Source of the DNA: Oscillospiraceae bacterium
GTDB taxonomy: Bacteria > Bacillota > Clostridia > Oscillospirales > Acutalibacteraceae
Reading direction: 5' to 3'
DNA length: 6,345 nucleotides
Assembly (NCBI GenBank): GCA_003505905.1
Contig: DNXM01000240.1
Span: forward strand, 1-6,345
Each line of letters begins with the position of its first letter. Position 1 is the stretch's first letter. A program made the translations under genes and the position numbers. Below the pieces are notes generated by a model. That model saw nothing but the letters and a program-made list of their open reading frames with translations. It did not search any database and was not told the origin of the DNA. Shown here piece after piece: positions 1-4,533 of this stretch.

Positions 1-81
1 GTATTAGACTGCAAGGTCTATATGGTGAAATGCTCCTATGAGCAAAAGCCGTTTCGCCATATAGACCTTGCAGTCTAATAC
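1..81. repeat. Fold-back inverted repeat at the window edge
   Basis: Bases 1-30 are the reverse complement of 52-81 with one difference (position 26), around a 21-base centre. The left arm starts at base 1 of the window. Read on the plus strand in frame 1, bases 1-57 encode VLDCKVYMVKCSYEQKPFR, which is what a TrpB protein should contain at this point. The minus strand from 81 downwards encodes VLDCKVYMAKRLLL, which loses the family pattern after YM. The natural gene therefore turned back on itself at about 56-60. A 3' end in TTTCGCC priming on GGTGAAA, with one G-T mispair, would produce exactly this. An amplification or library chimera is the likeliest origin; a real inverted duplication is less likely. 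Confidence 0.93.
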
Positions 82-549
82 AAAATAGGAGCAAGCCATG
101 GACAGCGCCGTGCCCCATTGACCGGCACCCGTTTCGGTGGTGACGCCCTTTAAGCCCTGCTTTTTGGCGTAATAAGCCTGTGCAATGGCGCTGTTGAGCT
201 TGTGGGAGCCGCTGGTGTTGTTGCCCTCAAATTTGTAATAAATCTTGGCAGGCGTTTGAAGCTTTTCTTCCAAGCAGTACGCCCGGACAAGCGGCGAGGG
301 ACGGTACATTTTATAGAAGCTCCGAATTTCTTCGGGGATTTCAAAATACGCTGTGGTGTCGTCCAGCTCCTGCTTGACCAATTCCTCGCAGAAAACGGGT
401 GCGAGGTCTTCGGCTGTCATCGGCTTCATCGTGCCGGGGTTGAGCAGGGGAGCGGGCTTTGTTTTCATGTCGGCACGCAGGTTATACCATGCGTTGGGCA
501 TTTCATTTTCTTCCAAATAGATTTTGTACGGAATTTTATGGTCTTTCAT
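4..549 (-). CDS. trpB: Tryptophan synthase beta chain, TrpB2 type, N-terminal part (artificially ended)
   Basis: PLP enzyme that condenses indole with L-serine to make tryptophan in the cytoplasm. The visible part runs from the start through the PLP-lysine motif GSHKLN (Lys117) and the ETGAGQWG loop (residues 139-146), which holds the catalytic-site glutamate or its neighbourhood in the family. The start region (IPYKIYLEENEMPNAWYNL) and the stretch RPSPLVRA followed by IYYKFEGNNTSGSHK are typical of the TrpB2 branch, often encoded without trpA and linked to indole salvage. A full protein would be about 450 residues; here 181 are readable, and those after Met164 are false. The TAA at 4-6 comes from the fold-back. 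The true next residues, VKCSYEQKPFR, are on the plus strand at 25-57. The ATG at 547-549 has AAGAAAGG upstream and overlaps the stop of a small upstream ORF. Expression is placed under a Trp T-box. Confidence 0.93.
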   Translation of the reverse strand: MKDHKIPYKIYLEENEMPNAWYNLRADMKTKPAPLLNPGTMKPMTAEDLAPVFCEELVKQELDDTTAYFEIPEEIRSFYKMYRPSPLVRAYCLEEKLQTPAKIYYKFEGNNTSGSHKLNSAIAQAYYAKKQGLKGVTTETGAGQWGTALSMACSYFVLDCKVYMAKRLLLIGAFHHIDLAV

Positions 550-647
550 TGCTGTTCAGCCTTTCTTATTTTGATATTTTCAGTTGGTAAAGTGTTCTTT
601 AAAATCCTCGGCGCTTTGCGCCAGAGCTTTGAAAGAATGAACATCAT
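546..647 (-). CDS. 33-codon ORF between T-box and trpB, translationally coupled
   Basis: I do not recognise a family. The ORF reads MMFILSKLWRKAPRILKN and continues to IKIRKAEQQ; it is basic, with one Trp codon (residue 9). It has the best ribosome site in this transcript: GAGGTG at 653-658, five bases before the ATG at 645-647. A second ATG follows at once. Its TGA (546-548) overlaps the trpB ATG as ATGA, the usual arrangement for translational coupling. It starts just after the T-box terminator, so it is made only when the terminator is bypassed. It could be a true small protein, a coupling cistron that loads ribosomes onto trpB, or chance. Too short for normal ORF calling. The ribosome site and overlap are seen; a function is not. 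Confidence 0.55.
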   Translation of the reverse strand: MMFILSKLWRKAPRILKNTLPTENIKIRKAEQQ

Positions 648-663
648 GTTTTCACCTCACAAT

Positions 664-707
664 AAAAAATACCCGTCCCGACATAAAATTATGCCGGGAC
701 AGGTATT
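664..707 (-). terminator. T-box attenuator terminator
   Basis: On the minus strand AATACCTGTCCCGGCATAA pairs almost perfectly with TTATGTCGGGACGGGTATT, followed by a U run. The arms lie at about 689-707 and 668-686. It sits directly after the T-box sequence and is mutually exclusive with the antiterminator, so it is the regulated element. Confidence 0.93.
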
Positions 708-930
708 GCTAAACAATTCCTGCGGTGCCACCCTGCTTGATGCAAATGCATCCGCTTAGCTCGTACTGACATACGACGGTACTTGATAACGGAGAACCAC
801 TCCGACTCGCATACTTAAGTTCTGCTCGCCCTCGGAAGCCCATTCGTTTTCATTCCGTGTACCGCCTCGCACCGAACGGCGGCTCTCTGAAACACTCGAT
901 GAAAATTACTCACTCTTCCTCATCGGTTTA
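664..930 (-). promoter_or_regulatory. T-box riboswitch, tryptophan specific
   Basis: Leader RNA that senses uncharged tRNA and controls trpB. The T-box sequence AGGGTGGCACCGCA is read on the minus strand at 721-734. Stem I closes by GGAAG (about 911-915) pairing with CTTCC. Its specifier bulge has AGTGAGTAA on the 5' side and GAATGGGC on the 3' side, placing codon UGG (840-842) where the tRNA anticodon pairs. The CAGAGAGC and GGTGCGAGG segments of the distal stem I are present. A small hairpin GATGCA-TT-TGCATC precedes the antiterminator. The bulge tetranucleotide UGGC fits an acceptor end GCCA, expected for tRNA-Trp with discriminator G, so both contact points agree on Trp. Uncharged tRNA-Trp should stabilise the antiterminator and allow trpB transcription. 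Confidence 0.95.
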
Positions 931-945
931 TGTTATGCTGTTGCC

Positions 946-974
946 ATGTTACAACGGAATCAGCCGTGTGTCAA
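946..974 (-). promoter_or_regulatory. Sigma-A type promoter of the T-box/trpB unit
   Basis: The -35 box TTGACA (969-974) and -10 box TAACAT (946-951) are separated by exactly 17 bases. The predicted start is near 939, about ten bases before stem I of the T-box. The promoter lies just past the stop of the upstream kinase-like gene. No clear terminator is visible in the 40 bases between them, so some read-through into the T-box is possible. Confidence 0.85.
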
Positions 975-1013
975 TAGCGCAAAAGAAAAATGCAAAAAAG
1001 ATAAGCTGCCGTT

Positions 1014-2120
1014 TTATTCAACCAAGCCGATTTTTCGGAAGGTGGTCAAAATCTCTGTCAGGTCGGCAGAGGCGCTTGCTTCATCAATATCGTATTCATT
1101 CGTCAGCAGCCCTAACAGCTCTTCTTCGGTGACGGCGGTTTTCATGTTTTTCAAAAGGAAGGCGGAAACCTCGTTCAAAACAACCGAGCCGCCAAAGGCG
1201 GCAAGATTGTCGCCCACGGCAACCGCCGAGTATTCCCCGGCAATTTCCCGAAGCTCAAAGCCGTTTTTGAGCTTAAAGGTTTTTTCGTCTTTTTCTTCAA
1301 GCGAGTTTTCCAAACCGTTGAACAAAATGTCGTAGGCTTCTTTGGTGGATTCCTCGGAAATGTCGCAGTACAGCCGATATATCGGGTATTGCTCCGTCAT
1401 GTGCTTAATTCCGATGAAAACAATTTGCGTCAATTGCGTGTCCCACATCGGAATGAAAAGCTGATTCGACAAAAAATGAACCTTTTGCCGGTTAGTCATT
1501 CTTCTTGTGTAGGTTTTGCCGGAGCGTTTGATTTCGACAATAGCCTGAATGGGTGCGGAGGCGTTGACGAAAATTTGCTCCTTACCGTCCCACGGGACGC
1601 CGAAAGCCTTTTTGCTTGCCAAATGAATTGCCGGGCGGTCACCCGAAAGCCAAGTTGCACCGAGGAGCTTCACCCAACGGGATGCACGCTTTGATTTGCC
1701 TGTGCCGGATGCCGCCGAAAACGCAATCGCCTTGCCATCCTTCACCACGCAGGCGGAATGCAAAATGGTTGTGCCGGTGCGAATCATACGGCACTCAACA
1801 ACGGCTTGCAGCAACGGCCGCAGGCATTCTTGTTTATCGTCTGTTTCACAGTAAAACGAAGCATCGGTATAATCACGGGAAACGGTTAAAAATCCGTCGT
1901 GCTTCGTGCTTTCAAAAATCCAACCGTCGGCGGTTTCCCAAACAATCATCAGGCTGTGCGTGGCTCTTTTGCTTGCAAGGTTGAGGTTCGGCTTGCAATC
2001 GGACGCAACAAGGCAGATGTCACAGTCGGCATTGCCTTGTGCGGCATCTTGAAACACTTCGTAATTATTCGGAAGTTCAATATTAGATTGTAAGGTCAGC
2101 GGTCCGATGGAATAATACAT
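1014..2120 (-). CDS. HPr-kinase-like P-loop protein with C-terminal PqqD-like (RRE) domain
   Basis: A 368-residue cytoplasmic protein, probably a RiPP tailoring kinase or ATPase. Residues 1-110 form an N-terminal domain I cannot name. Residues 115-270 resemble the HPr kinase/phosphorylase catalytic core: LHSA at 120-123, P-loop AASGTGKS at 136-143 (Lys142), a Walker-B-like LSGD ending at Asp161, and GVPWDGK at 174-180. Residues about 282-368 look like a PqqD domain: KLKNGFELREIAGEYSAVAV, then LNEVSAFLL, an acidic helix and a closing FRKIGLVE. PqqD-type folds bind RiPP leader peptides. HprK-like proteins are known in some RiPP loci, for example the kinase of paeninodin-type lasso peptides. Substrate here is inferred to be the neighbouring peptide. 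GAGAGG lies nine bases before the ATG. It follows the precursor gene but has its own promoter. It could instead be an ATPase that does not transfer phosphate. Confidence 0.85.
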   Translation of the reverse strand: MYYSIGPLTLQSNIELPNNYEVFQDAAQGNADCDICLVASDCKPNLNLASKRATHSLMIVWETADGWIFESTKHDGFLTVSRDYTDASFYCETDDKQECLRPLLQAVVECRMIRTGTTILHSACVVKDGKAIAFSAASGTGKSKRASRWVKLLGATWLSGDRPAIHLASKKAFGVPWDGKEQIFVNASAPIQAIVEIKRSGKTYTRRMTNRQKVHFLSNQLFIPMWDTQLTQIVFIGIKHMTEQYPIYRLYCDISEESTKEAYDILFNGLENSLEEKDEKTFKLKNGFELREIAGEYSAVAVGDNLAAFGGSVVLNEVSAFLLKNMKTAVTEEELLGLLTNEYDIDEASASADLTEILTTFRKIGLVE

Positions 2121-2165
2121 GGCCGGATTCCTCTCAAAAAACGCTAATATTCACATTTTACAATA

Positions 2166-2194
2166 ATTCTACATGATAGCGAAGCTTTTGTCAA
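2166..2194 (-). promoter_or_regulatory. Promoter of the kinase/PqqD gene
   Basis: TTGACA (2189-2194), a 17-base spacer and TAGAAT (2166-2171) lie 45 bases before the start codon, with an AT-rich stretch upstream. It sits just downstream of a strong terminator, so the kinase/PqqD gene is transcribed apart from the precursor operon. Confidence 0.8.
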
Positions 2195-2242
2195 TAGCAA
2201 GAAATAAATTTATTTTGAATCATGGTTGATTGGATTTGCATG

Positions 2243-2280
2243 AAAAAAACAACCGAGCAACAGTTCTGTTACTCGGTTGT
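2243..2280 (-). terminator. Intrinsic terminator of the merR-rSAM-precursor operon
   Basis: Arms of 15 bases (2266-2280 and 2249-2263) pair with one mismatch around a two-base centre, so the real loop opens by a pair or two. On the minus strand the stem is followed by a run of seven T (2243-2249). The plus strand lacks a matching T run. Confidence 0.92.
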
Positions 2281-2281
2281 C

Positions 2282-2337
2282 GTTTTCGGTTATGTATATC
2301 GGATAAGAATCCGATTGAATAACCCGGTGGCGAAAAC
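2282..2337 (-). other. Extended hairpin in the 3' untranslated part of the precursor mRNA
   Basis: Three stacked paired segments are visible: GTTTTCG (2282-2288) with CGAAAAC (2331-2337), GTTAT (2289-2293) with ATAAC (2319-2323), and ATCGGAT (2298-2304) with ATCCGAT (2309-2315) around a four-base loop. A seven-base one-sided bulge (2324-2330) separates the outer segments. It begins just after the precursor stop codon and abuts the terminator hairpin. It has no U tail of its own, so it is not a second terminator; protecting the short precursor mRNA from 3' decay is one possible role. Confidence 0.65.
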
Positions 2338-2339
2338 AA

Positions 2340-2531
2340 TTAGGCCTTGTCGTTGTAGAAAATGGGTGTATCGTTTCCGTCGGTGCATTTGCCGGTGCTC
2401 AAACCGCTGTTTGTGTTAATGTAAACAATGCAACTTTTGGGCGATGTCGGATCATTTGAGTCGGTAACGACTTGATTGCTATAGTTGAACTCAATCTTTT
2501 CGGCAAAGGGTTTGTTGTAACTCTTTCTCAT
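2340..2531 (-). CDS. Putative RiPP precursor peptide, 63 aa, two cysteines
   Basis: Small acidic peptide placed between the radical SAM maturase and the kinase/PqqD protein, the expected position of a RiPP precursor. The leader-like N-terminus MRKSYNKPFAEKIEFNYSNQ resembles the K-x-Y-x-KP-x-x-E-K-x-x-F pattern of many clostridial RiPP leaders. The C-terminal half is rich in Ser, Thr, Asn, Asp and Gly and holds Cys34 and Cys49, fourteen residues apart, in SCIVYINTNSG and GKCTDGND. Thioether or other carbon crosslinks are plausible but not shown. An obvious GG or AXA leader cleavage site is missing. I chose the ATG at 2529-2531 because AGGAG (2542-2546) is ten bases upstream; the in-frame TTG at 2538-2540 lies one base from that site and is too close. 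It ends in Ala, so a C-terminal serine phosphorylation is not possible. Confidence 0.75.
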   Translation of the reverse strand: MRKSYNKPFAEKIEFNYSNQVVTDSNDPTSPKSCIVYINTNSGLSTGKCTDGNDTPIFYNDKA

Positions 2532-2586
2532 GGGGCTCAATCTCCTTTCTTAAGTAATATAAAATAATCCTTGCGGAATATTTTCG

Positions 2587-3732
2587 TTAACAGTCCTGCT
2601 CAATTTCAGCAATGCCGGCGGCAGTTAATTGCTTGATGTGTTCGCACCAAGCTTTGTTGCAGTGGGCGGTGCTGCCGTTTTGATAGTGAACGCCGACACA
2701 GCCACAAAAGCGCTGATAAGGGCAACCGGCGCACTCCATCGGTATTTCCATTGCCAGAACGGCTTGGTGAATTTTTTGCCAACAATTTTCAAACCCGTCA
2801 ACGAGCGGCTCTGCCGAAATGGTCGGAATATTGGTGCAGGGAAGCATTTCGCCTTTCCAATTGATGTGAAAGCGGCTTTTCCCGGCAATGCAGGGAATAC
2901 CGTAGGTCGCTTCACCGCTTGTTTTCGGTTCGGGCAGGCTTTCAATCGGCACTTTGTGGATTTTCCGTCCGTTCAACTGCATTGATTTGGTATACATGTC
3001 AATGTATGTGCCGGTCGAAGCGTGCATTTTGTCCCCTCGGCGACCGGTGTTTTCTCTCGGCTCAAACAGCCTTGCGTTGATTTCGAATCGGAAATCTGCG
3101 GAATGTATTTTTTCAATTAAGGCTATCCCGTCGTTCCCCATAAAGGCGTTCGGCGTTATCATAACGGAAATCGGCAAATTCGCTTCTTTGGCTTGTGCGA
3201 TATTTTTCCACACCGTGTCAAACTGCGGCGAACCCGTCACGGCTTCGTAAACTTCGTTACAGCTTCCGTATAAGGTAACTTCAATGGAAACAGGCGGATG
3301 CTCTTGAAAAAAAGCGATGCGCTTTGCATTAAGTAAAGTGCCGTTTGTTTTTATGGAAACCTCAATACCGAAGGATTGAAGATACAAATAAATTTCATCA
3401 AAATCGGGGTGAAGCAGACATTCGCCGCCGGTCAGCGTGGCGGTGCGCATTCCCGCATCGTGGGCTTGTTTAATTAAGCTTTTCCATTCCTCAACCGTTA
3501 AAAGCTTTGCACCGTTCAGTTGTTCTTTGTTGAGGTGAACATAACACATTTTACAATCCAAATTGCAATAGGGGGTCAATTCCAATGTTCCGCTGTACGG
3601 CACCACATTTTTTATTGCCTTATTGTGAAGAAAACGGTCAATGTGGCTCTTGTATTTTTCCTCTGGTATATTATGCTCTTTGAGCTGCTGCAACAACTCA
3701 ATTAAGTTCGTTGGCTCTTTCTGTTCTGCCAC
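2587..3732 (-). CDS. Radical SAM/SPASM peptide maturase
   Basis: A 381-residue enzyme of the PqqE/AnSME-like class that crosslinks or otherwise alters ribosomal peptides. The SAM cluster motif is C-x3-C-x2-C in TPYCNLDCKMCY (Cys56, Cys60, Cys63), followed by the SAM-binding TGGE (101-104). The C-terminal SPASM region has Cys281, GEMLPC (Cys299), CAGC (334, 337), Cys343, Cys345, Cys358 and Cys363, enough ligands for two auxiliary 4Fe-4S clusters. The first 45 residues are helical and lack a clear RRE, in keeping with a separate PqqD-like domain nearby. The start is GTG at 3730-3732, 11 bases after the regulator stop, with its ribosome site (AGGCGG) overlapping that stop. The precursor gene follows after 55 bases. 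Target residue and bond type cannot be read from the sequence. Confidence 0.92.
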   Translation of the reverse strand: MAEQKEPTNLIELLQQLKEHNIPEEKYKSHIDRFLHNKAIKNVVPYSGTLELTPYCNLDCKMCYVHLNKEQLNGAKLLTVEEWKSLIKQAHDAGMRTATLTGGECLLHPDFDEIYLYLQSFGIEVSIKTNGTLLNAKRIAFFQEHPPVSIEVTLYGSCNEVYEAVTGSPQFDTVWKNIAQAKEANLPISVMITPNAFMGNDGIALIEKIHSADFRFEINARLFEPRENTGRRGDKMHASTGTYIDMYTKSMQLNGRKIHKVPIESLPEPKTSGEATYGIPCIAGKSRFHINWKGEMLPCTNIPTISAEPLVDGFENCWQKIHQAVLAMEIPMECAGCPYQRFCGCVGVHYQNGSTAHCNKAWCEHIKQLTAAGIAEIEQDC

Positions 3733-3743
3733 AATTACACCGC

Positions 3744-4118
3744 CTATTTATCCTTTTCCTTTTTGGCAACCGGGGTTTGATAATATTTTTTAGCCTTTTG
3801 CAGGCGAACCGGCTCTTCTGTTTTAATTTTGGCTAATCGGTCAAGCTGTTCGGTCAGCGCTTTTTCTCGCTTTTCATAAAATTCCTCGTCCGTCAAACCG
3901 TCAATGCCGTTAAGGTGCGATTGAATTTCGTCAAGTGAGTAGCCGACCTTTTGCAAATTCTGAATATAAAAATAGACCTTTACCGCATGGTCGGAATAAT
4001 AGTGCCGCTTTGTCTTTTCGTTGACAAAATCCGGCAAAAGAAGACCACGCTTTTCATAAAACCGTATTTCGGAATATTTGGAACCGATTGCTTTTATAAA
4101 CTCCGGTCTTGTCAACAT
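3744..4118 (-). CDS. MerR-family transcriptional regulator
   Basis: A 124-residue DNA-binding protein. Residues 1-45 are a MerR winged helix-turn-helix: MLTRPEFIKAIGSKYSEIRF, then YEKRGLL and HYYSDH. Residues about 46-75 continue the DNA-binding domain (IQNLQKVGYSLDEIQSHL), and 75-112 form a charged helix likely to make the dimer coiled coil. The lysine-rich tail has no room for a sizeable ligand domain, and no cysteine is present, so a metal-sensing role is unlikely. I start at ATG 4116-4118 rather than an earlier in-frame codon because the MerR fold begins there and AGGGTG lies just upstream. Upstream extension would add a hydrophobic stretch that covers the promoter. It is the first gene of the RiPP operon and probably controls it and itself. 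Confidence 0.88.
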   Translation of the reverse strand: MLTRPEFIKAIGSKYSEIRFYEKRGLLLPDFVNEKTKRHYYSDHAVKVYFYIQNLQKVGYSLDEIQSHLNGIDGLTDEEFYEKREKALTEQLDRLAKIKTEEPVRLQKAKKYYQTPVAKKEKDK

Positions 4119-4144
4119 GATTTTCACACCCTGCCTTGCTCGAA

Positions 4145-4175
4145 ATTGTACACTTGCACTTAAGTGCAGAAGCAA
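4145..4175 (-). promoter_or_regulatory. MerR-type promoter with 19-bp spacer and palindromic operator
   Basis: The -35 box TTGCTT (4170-4175) and -10 box TACAAT (4145-4150) are 19 bases apart, longer than the usual 17. The spacer holds the perfect 14-base palindrome TGCACTTAAGTGCA (4155-4168). MerR-family regulators bind dyads inside such over-long spacers and twist the DNA to activate. The predicted start near 4138 leaves a 20-base leader before the merR ATG. Confidence 0.8.
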
Positions 4176-4203
4176 GAATAATAGGATGTGAATTTGTGAA
4201 CAA

Positions 4204-4232
4204 ATTATTAACTTTTCGACAAAAACAGTCAA
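4204..4232 (-). promoter_or_regulatory. Possible second, upstream promoter of the merR operon
   Basis: TTGACT (4227-4232), a 17-base spacer and AATAAT (4204-4209) lie about 30 bases upstream of the MerR-type promoter. The -10 is weak and the region AT-rich, so this may be chance. If real it would give a basal transcript through the operator. Confidence 0.35.
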
Positions 4233-4301
4233 AATTATTTTTTCTGTTCATTTTGCTGCCTTGTCTGCAATTTTTCCTTGTTCGATTCCCTTGGGCAAAA
4301 G

Positions 4302-4326
4302 AAAAAAGCCGCCGAAGCGACTTTTT
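4302..4326 (-). terminator. tRNA-Arg terminator with UUCG tetraloop
   Basis: The minus strand reads GTCGC-TTCG-GCGGC flanked by A and T runs. The C(UUCG)G loop is unusually stable. It begins five bases after the tRNA CCA end and insulates the tRNA from the merR operon. The A run on the other side would also give a T tail on the plus strand, so it could act in both directions. Confidence 0.88.
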
Positions 4327-4330
4327 CTTT

Positions 4331-4405
4331 TGGCACCCCCTGCGAGAATCGAACTCACAACTAACCCTTAGGAGGGGTTTATTATATCCATTTAACTAAG
4401 GAGGC
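4331..4405 (-). tRNA. tRNA-Arg, anticodon CCT
   Basis: A 75-base cloverleaf with encoded CCA. Acceptor GCCTCCT pairs with AGGGGGT, with G-U at the first and fourth pairs. D stem is GTTA/TAAT with an eight-base loop containing GG. Anticodon stem AACCC/GGGTT encloses CTCCTAA, giving CCU, which reads AGG arginine codons. T stem GTGAG/CTCGC encloses TTCGATT, and the discriminator is G. The variable loop has four bases. It is a single-gene unit with its own promoter and terminator. Confidence 0.95.
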
Positions 4406-4427
4406 GGATATTCAATTTGCACCGTCT

Positions 4428-4456
4428 ATTATACGATTCTTGCGGCAAAAAAGCAA
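4428..4456 (-). promoter_or_regulatory. Promoter of tRNA-Arg
   Basis: TTGCTT (4451-4456), a 17-base spacer and a consensus TATAAT (4428-4433). The start would fall near 4421, some 16 bases before the mature tRNA 5' end. Confidence 0.82.
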
Positions 4457-4484
4457 GATAATTTTTGCGTTTTTCTTTTTTGAA

Positions 4485-4521
4485 AATCGGGCTGCAGGAA
4501 TTGCGCTCATACAGCCCGATT
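4485..4521 (-). terminator. Terminator of the beta-helix gene
   Basis: A perfect 10-bp stem, AATCGGGCTG (minus strand, 4512-4521) with CAGCCCGATT (4485-4494), encloses a 17-base loop and is followed by a short TTTTC. The gene stop is 13 bases upstream. The T run is short, so the strength is uncertain. Confidence 0.75.
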
Positions 4522-4533
4522 CGGTTCCATCGG

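Noticed and set aside
1..81. Natural hairpin, attenuator or transposon end at the left edge
   Set aside because: The arms are coding sequence of TrpB in opposite orientations with no T tail or transposase, which a chimera explains better.
202..759. Long plus-strand open frame opposite trpB and the T-box
   Set aside because: It is antisense to a clear TrpB frame and a structured T-box leader, has no ribosome site and no family likeness.
975..1013. Terminator after the kinase/PqqD gene
   Set aside because: There are T runs on the minus strand but no convincing stem before them.
4119..4232. N-terminal extension of the MerR protein upstream of ATG 4118
   Set aside because: The extra residues are not part of the MerR fold and would be encoded by the promoter and operator region; AGGGTG supports the later ATG.
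4331..4405. tRNA-Arg as an attachment site for a mobile island carrying the RiPP locus
   Set aside because: No second copy of the tRNA 3' end is found elsewhere in the window, and no integrase is present; the locus does lie on the 3' side, so a copy beyond the window cannot be excluded.
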